Positions 60,263 through 64,000 of a stretch of DNA of 64,000 nt are shown piece after piece (position 1 is the stretch's first letter; each line of letters starts with the position of its first letter). The notes below the pieces were generated by a model. That model saw only the letters and a list, made by a program, of their open reading frames with translations. It made no database searches and was not told the origin of the DNA. The stretch comes from Pochonia chlamydosporia 170 (taxonomy: Eukaryota; Ascomycota; Sordariomycetes; Hypocreales; Clavicipitaceae): the NCBI RefSeq assembly GCF_001653235.2, contig NC_035794.1, positions 3,534,001 to 3,598,000 of the forward strand, read 5' to 3'. Made by a program: the position numbers and the translations under genes.

Positions 60263-62173
60263 GCGCGTGAAAGCGGTCAATTTGTTGTGGCTGGGGTTTG
60301 CGTCACTTTAGCACTACTTTGTTCATTTAGTTGAGTTCGGACATGAATAGTATGAATAGTATTACCTAGATTCGTATACAGAGGCAAACGTCACTATAGC
60401 GAATGGGTTGCCAATGAGATAAACGTGTCTTTCCGACCTGTTTATCGGCTTTCGCAAGTGGCCTTGGGCAGACTTCGGGTGGAATGATCGGTGAAAGATA
60501 GGAACGGCCTTCCTTGTATTCGCCAGGTCCGACTCCGAAAGGGGCATATGTGGTATTTTAAAAAAATACCCATTTGTTAACGTGGTCATATCGCGCTGGG
60601 CCAATAAACTCAACTCATTGAATTGTTTACAAATAATTAGCTGCTCAATCTATTAATAAATCACAAGCAAACGCTCAAGGCATATGCCACCAGCCTCACA
60701 TGCTCATCTTCAGGTAAGATAGTTAGTTAACCTAGTTTATCAAGACAGAACACATCTATAGCGTGCAAGATGCACTTACTTAGATTGCCAGAATGACCGA
60801 TGGCTATTTTTACGTAGATGCCTATCAAGCGTGTGACGCCAAAAGAGGCGAATCTCCGATCCTCACCGGCCGGACAGCTTCCGAGACGCGGTCCTGGTTC
60901 CTGCTTATGGGAGATTCAGCTTACAGCCTCACATGTCCCAATTCAGAATGCAGCGGGAGATCAGTTTCCTAGACCCATTTGTAACTGCCGTATATGTTTG
61001 CAAATAATTTTGGGGACTGTTCAGCTGCTCGGCTTCCCGGCAAGAGTGATACGATCGTCGTTACAGTGGACCAGACGGCATATGTAAGCTAGAGCGAGCG
61101 ATGCAGCGAAAATCATATTCCCAATTTTCCTAATTTGGTGCTGACTGTGGGTTATGCACATGCTGGCTTCGACTGTTTCTGGCCTTGCGATGATCATAGT
61201 TGGTTGAAAGAATTTGTTGTTCATATGCAATGAAATATCGTTGGACACAGATCAACAACTCCATTGTTTGTTCGCCCTGCTTATTGTCCATGAGCTATTT
61301 CTTCAGTGTAACGGCATGAGACGGAGGTCTCGCGGCATATGCAGCTTACACGCATAGCCCCAACATAAATGGGTAAGCTGTACGAGCCGTCCCCGAATAT
61401 TTGTTTGGTTTGGTGGTGAGATTGGGCAATGCATGCATGTAGGAACAGCCCCCACGGGCAACTCACGCCGGGAGAGCAACTCAGGCAACTCCTGCGTCCA
61501 TTATTGGAACCAGCTTGCCGTCTCGCATGAAATAGAACAAAATTAGGCGTGCTGGGTGACTCGTTCTGGGTGGCAGCATCAGATCATTGATCGGACATCT
61601 TCCATGTCTTTTGCAATAATGAGAACCCGGACGAGACTTTGATCCTTCACAGACTTACGAACCGCGTACGAGCTTCTCTACATAACTTATGTCTGAAATA
61701 TTTGTCATTCTGAGCAATATCTTGTGATATTGGAGGTCAATCATTGCAGGGATTCATTATTGAGTGCGGCTGCGACATCCGTATTTGTGCACAAGTCGAA
61801 TGATACCCATATCAGTCAGCCTTACTCGATGCTAAGAGTTTCAGTAACCAAACCCGAGGCTGGGTATTGTATCATGATAGGCTGAGGACCGTAACACTTG
61901 TCTCTTTGGTTACCATACTGTCAGCATTCCTTTGTAGATCAAAGGGGAATCGTCGGGGCAGTGCCATAATTTCGGATTGCAACGGAGTAGAATATGCAAG
62001 TGAGATTATATTACTTGATGGAAAATGCTTCACTAACAGTCTCCTGTGTTGTCTGGTAAAATCTGATAACTATTTAACTGCTTGATATTCGCTTCATATC
62101 AACGTCCAGATCATTACCATCAACTCTCAACACAAACAAGTCACTTATTCCTCCAATATCCATCACTTTCAAA
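60263..62173. other. Long intergenic stretch
   Basis: About 1.9 kb with no recognised gene. Short frames lack domain support. The right end holds the promoter and leader of the secreted nuclease gene. Confidence 0.5.
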
Positions 62174-62958
62174 ATGCACGTCACTGTTGCTACCGCTGTT
62201 ATTCTTCTCGCTGGCTCAGCTGCGGCCAAGGGTGTCGTTTACGACTGCGAGAAGACTCCAGAAATCTGCCTCAACACCTGCTGGGCAATCAAATGCCAGG
62301 GCAACACTGCGACTCTCCATGGCGGAGGTCAGAGCAAAGCCACTGCTAAGAAGTATGGCGATGACAACCGCAAGAAATGGAGCTACGACAAGGATCCTTG
62401 CAAGAAGAAGGGCTGGGCTTGGAAGGGAGGCAACTCCCCTGACGAGTATCCCTATGCTTCTTCCAAGGAAGGCGGTCAGAGTGACTTTGCTAAGAAAGTT
62501 GCACTTCGATGTGTTCCTGGCAAGGAACAGCAACGTAAGTCTCCTTCTCCACTCACTTCTGGCTGTCAACTTTATAGCTAACAACATTTACAGGACAAGG
62601 ACGCAAGGTTAGAGGCATTGCGACCAGCAAGAAGGGAGAACAATGGAACACCAAGTGGGACAAGATTAGCAAGCTTTCCCAAGACTGGTGCGGCCCTAAG
62701 CCGAAGTGCAAGAATGATGGTCACCAGTTTGTTTCTGGCGGTCCTAATGGTCCTTGGAAACTGGCTTCTAACCCTAAGGTGGCTCGTGACGTGTTCAATT
62801 ACTCTGAGGATGGCGACAGCGCTTGGGTTGAGAGCCGTGACCTCCCTGAAGATGTTGATATTCCAGAGGACTTTGAAGAAGATGACGGTGATGACGGCGA
62901 AGTGGAAACTCGAGAAGTCGAGGAAGAGAATGATGTTGAGCTCGAAGCTGATGAATAA
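62174..62958 (+). CDS. Secreted NucA/NucB-type deoxyribonuclease with acidic tail
   Basis: Two exons, 62174..62533 and about 62594..62958, give roughly 240 residues. The signal peptide is MHVTVATAVILLAGSAAA. The domain signature SPDEYPYASSKEGG corresponds to the DEYPFA(S/T) active-site motif of NucA/NucB nucleases, and the flanking Cys residues (CEKTPEICLNTC, CVPGKEQQ, DWCGPKPKC) suggest disulphides. The C-terminal 60 residues or so are strongly acidic (EDFEEDDGDDGEVE), unusual for the bacterial members. Secreted fungal relatives may degrade extracellular DNA such as host traps, or serve nutrition. The intron donor GTAAGT at about 62534 and acceptor TTTACAG at about 62593 keep the frame. Confidence 0.83.
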
Positions 62959-63950
62959 ATACGAAACGCTGCCGGCGTTTGTTGAATAGCAACAATCACT
63001 TTGTTGGAGTGATAGAGGGTAGATGTGGATAGAGGATTACTACTGCACTTGGAAGTCTCAAGAGCCGGAGAGATCTATGTACACTTTCATTCTTTAGATT
63101 GCCATGGTTTTACTTTCAAATTGAACTCTTTCATCCATTAAGTCGTCTGTCATTGAACTATCAGAAATATAATGTCACAATGATTCAAACTACTATTGCA
63201 GGTCTTAGGTGAACGTCTACTTATGACCCAAGTTTAGTGACATAGCAAGCAGACTATTCTTCTTTCTTTTTCCTTACTAGAGGAACAGCTCTTAACACTA
63301 AATGCCGTTCAATCAGCGGACCGTTCCATAGAAAAAACAGGGGCAGCAGGCTATGCTTTGACTATCCAAGGGCCATATCGCCGATCTGCTCTCCTTCTAG
63401 GGTTGCGTGTTGTTAATGTGGAAAAAGTGTCCCATTGTTGCTTACAGGAGTCAGCATGTGCTCCAGTGTACATCACAATGGTCCATGTAAGATTCATTGG
63501 GGCAGTGCACTAGAGATTTGCCATGTTGCAGATCGATCTGAGTCGCCCATCCAACTTGAAGAGCGTGAACGAGGGCTTGCCGTCTTTCACGCTCCGCATG
63601 GAGGCGGAATGTACAGTAACTTGGCAATATCAAGTTTCTCATTCTCTTCTCATCTTGGTGATGCACATATTTGCTCCACATTTGTTCAATGTTCTATTTC
63701 AGATGGGCAAATGCATGTAAGATGACGTGTTGAATTGGCTTGCATGAATATAACGTAATGTATGGATGGTCCACTCGGTGGTTAAAAGTTGCCTATAATA
63801 ATGCTGTTGCACTGTGGCTTGGCTTTGCGCTCACAACTTCTCCAAAAGGCAGCACGACCAACACCGCAGAGATTCTACACACACATATCCAGTCTTTCAT
63901 CAAATTCTAACAAACTTCATCAATACGCTCCACTATTTTCATCTCCTACC
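62959..63950. other. Intergenic, leader of the right-edge gene
   Basis: No gene recognised. A pyrimidine/adenine-rich stretch from about 63840 to 63950 fits the 5' untranslated region of the gene that begins at 63951. Confidence 0.5.
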
Positions 63951-64000
63951 ATGGGTGTTACGCTGCGTAGCGAGTCTACCAAGACCGTCAAGTTCCCAAT
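63951..64000 (+). CDS. Start of a gene truncated by the window edge
   Basis: ATG at 63951 in a strong context (CTACCATGG) opens a frame MGVTLRSESTKTVKFP that runs off the window. The leader is rich in C, T and A, as in well-expressed fungal genes. Too short to identify. Confidence 0.5.
   Translation, partial: MGVTLRSESTKTVKFP

Noticed and set aside
1..64000. tRNA, rRNA and intact transposon search by eye
   Set aside because: No cloverleaf with a convincing B-box, no rRNA-like sequence, and no transposase or reverse-transcriptase motif was found; small or decayed copies could be missed.

Overview
The window looks like nuclear DNA of a filamentous ascomycete (Pezizomycotina). Genes are split by many short introns of about 45-150 nt with GTAAGT-type donors and CTAAC-type branch points. 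The families present are typical of such fungi: fungal-type multicopper oxidase, Zn2Cys6 regulator, fungal BTB protein, plant-type O-methyltransferases, SRPK-like kinase and M43 secreted protease. A hypocrealean affinity is possible but only inferred. All functions are assigned by reading motifs; no database search was possible.

Layout. 1-18.5 kb is a block of oxidative and tailoring enzymes: acyl-CoA ligase (-), cytochrome P450 (+), 2-oxoglutarate/Fe(II) oxygenase (+), cytochrome b561-like membrane protein (-), O-methyltransferase (+), multicopper oxidase (-) and type-B carboxylesterase (-). A second O-methyltransferase lies at 25.6-27.1 kb. The block resembles the flank of a secondary-metabolite cluster, but no PKS, NRPS or terpene synthase is visible in the window.

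20.0-22.5 kb holds the most unusual object. A gene has an 81-nt signal-peptide exon, then 32 consecutive exons of exactly 3 nt (one codon each), separated by 33 introns mostly of 58-75 nt, and then a terminal exon. The introns resemble each other. The codons, read in order after the signal peptide, give a six-cysteine C-C-CC-C-C (knottin/inhibitor-cystine-knot-like) pattern, so nearly every residue of the predicted mature domain has its own exon.

22.9-34 kb carries a BTB-domain protein, the second O-methyltransferase, a secreted M43-type zinc metalloprotease and a full-length nitrate reductase with a long acidic N-terminal extension. 34-45.5 kb looks like a sugar-acid catabolic cluster: MFS sugar transporter, GRE2-like reductase, Zn-dependent alcohol dehydrogenase, DHDPS-family aldolase, L-fuconate-dehydratase-like enolase-superfamily enzyme, and a Zn2Cys6 regulator. 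Together they fit non-phosphorylative breakdown of a 6-deoxy-sugar such as L-fucose (inference).

45.5-64 kb is more mixed: a small secreted double-psi-barrel protein, an SRPK-like kinase pseudogene, a secreted protein with a beta-rich central part, a bHLH regulator, a transaldolase, a second sugar transporter, a secreted NucA/NucB-type nuclease, and the first codons of a gene cut by the right edge. Intergenic stretches are mostly featureless. No tRNA, rRNA, CRISPR array or intact transposon was recognised.
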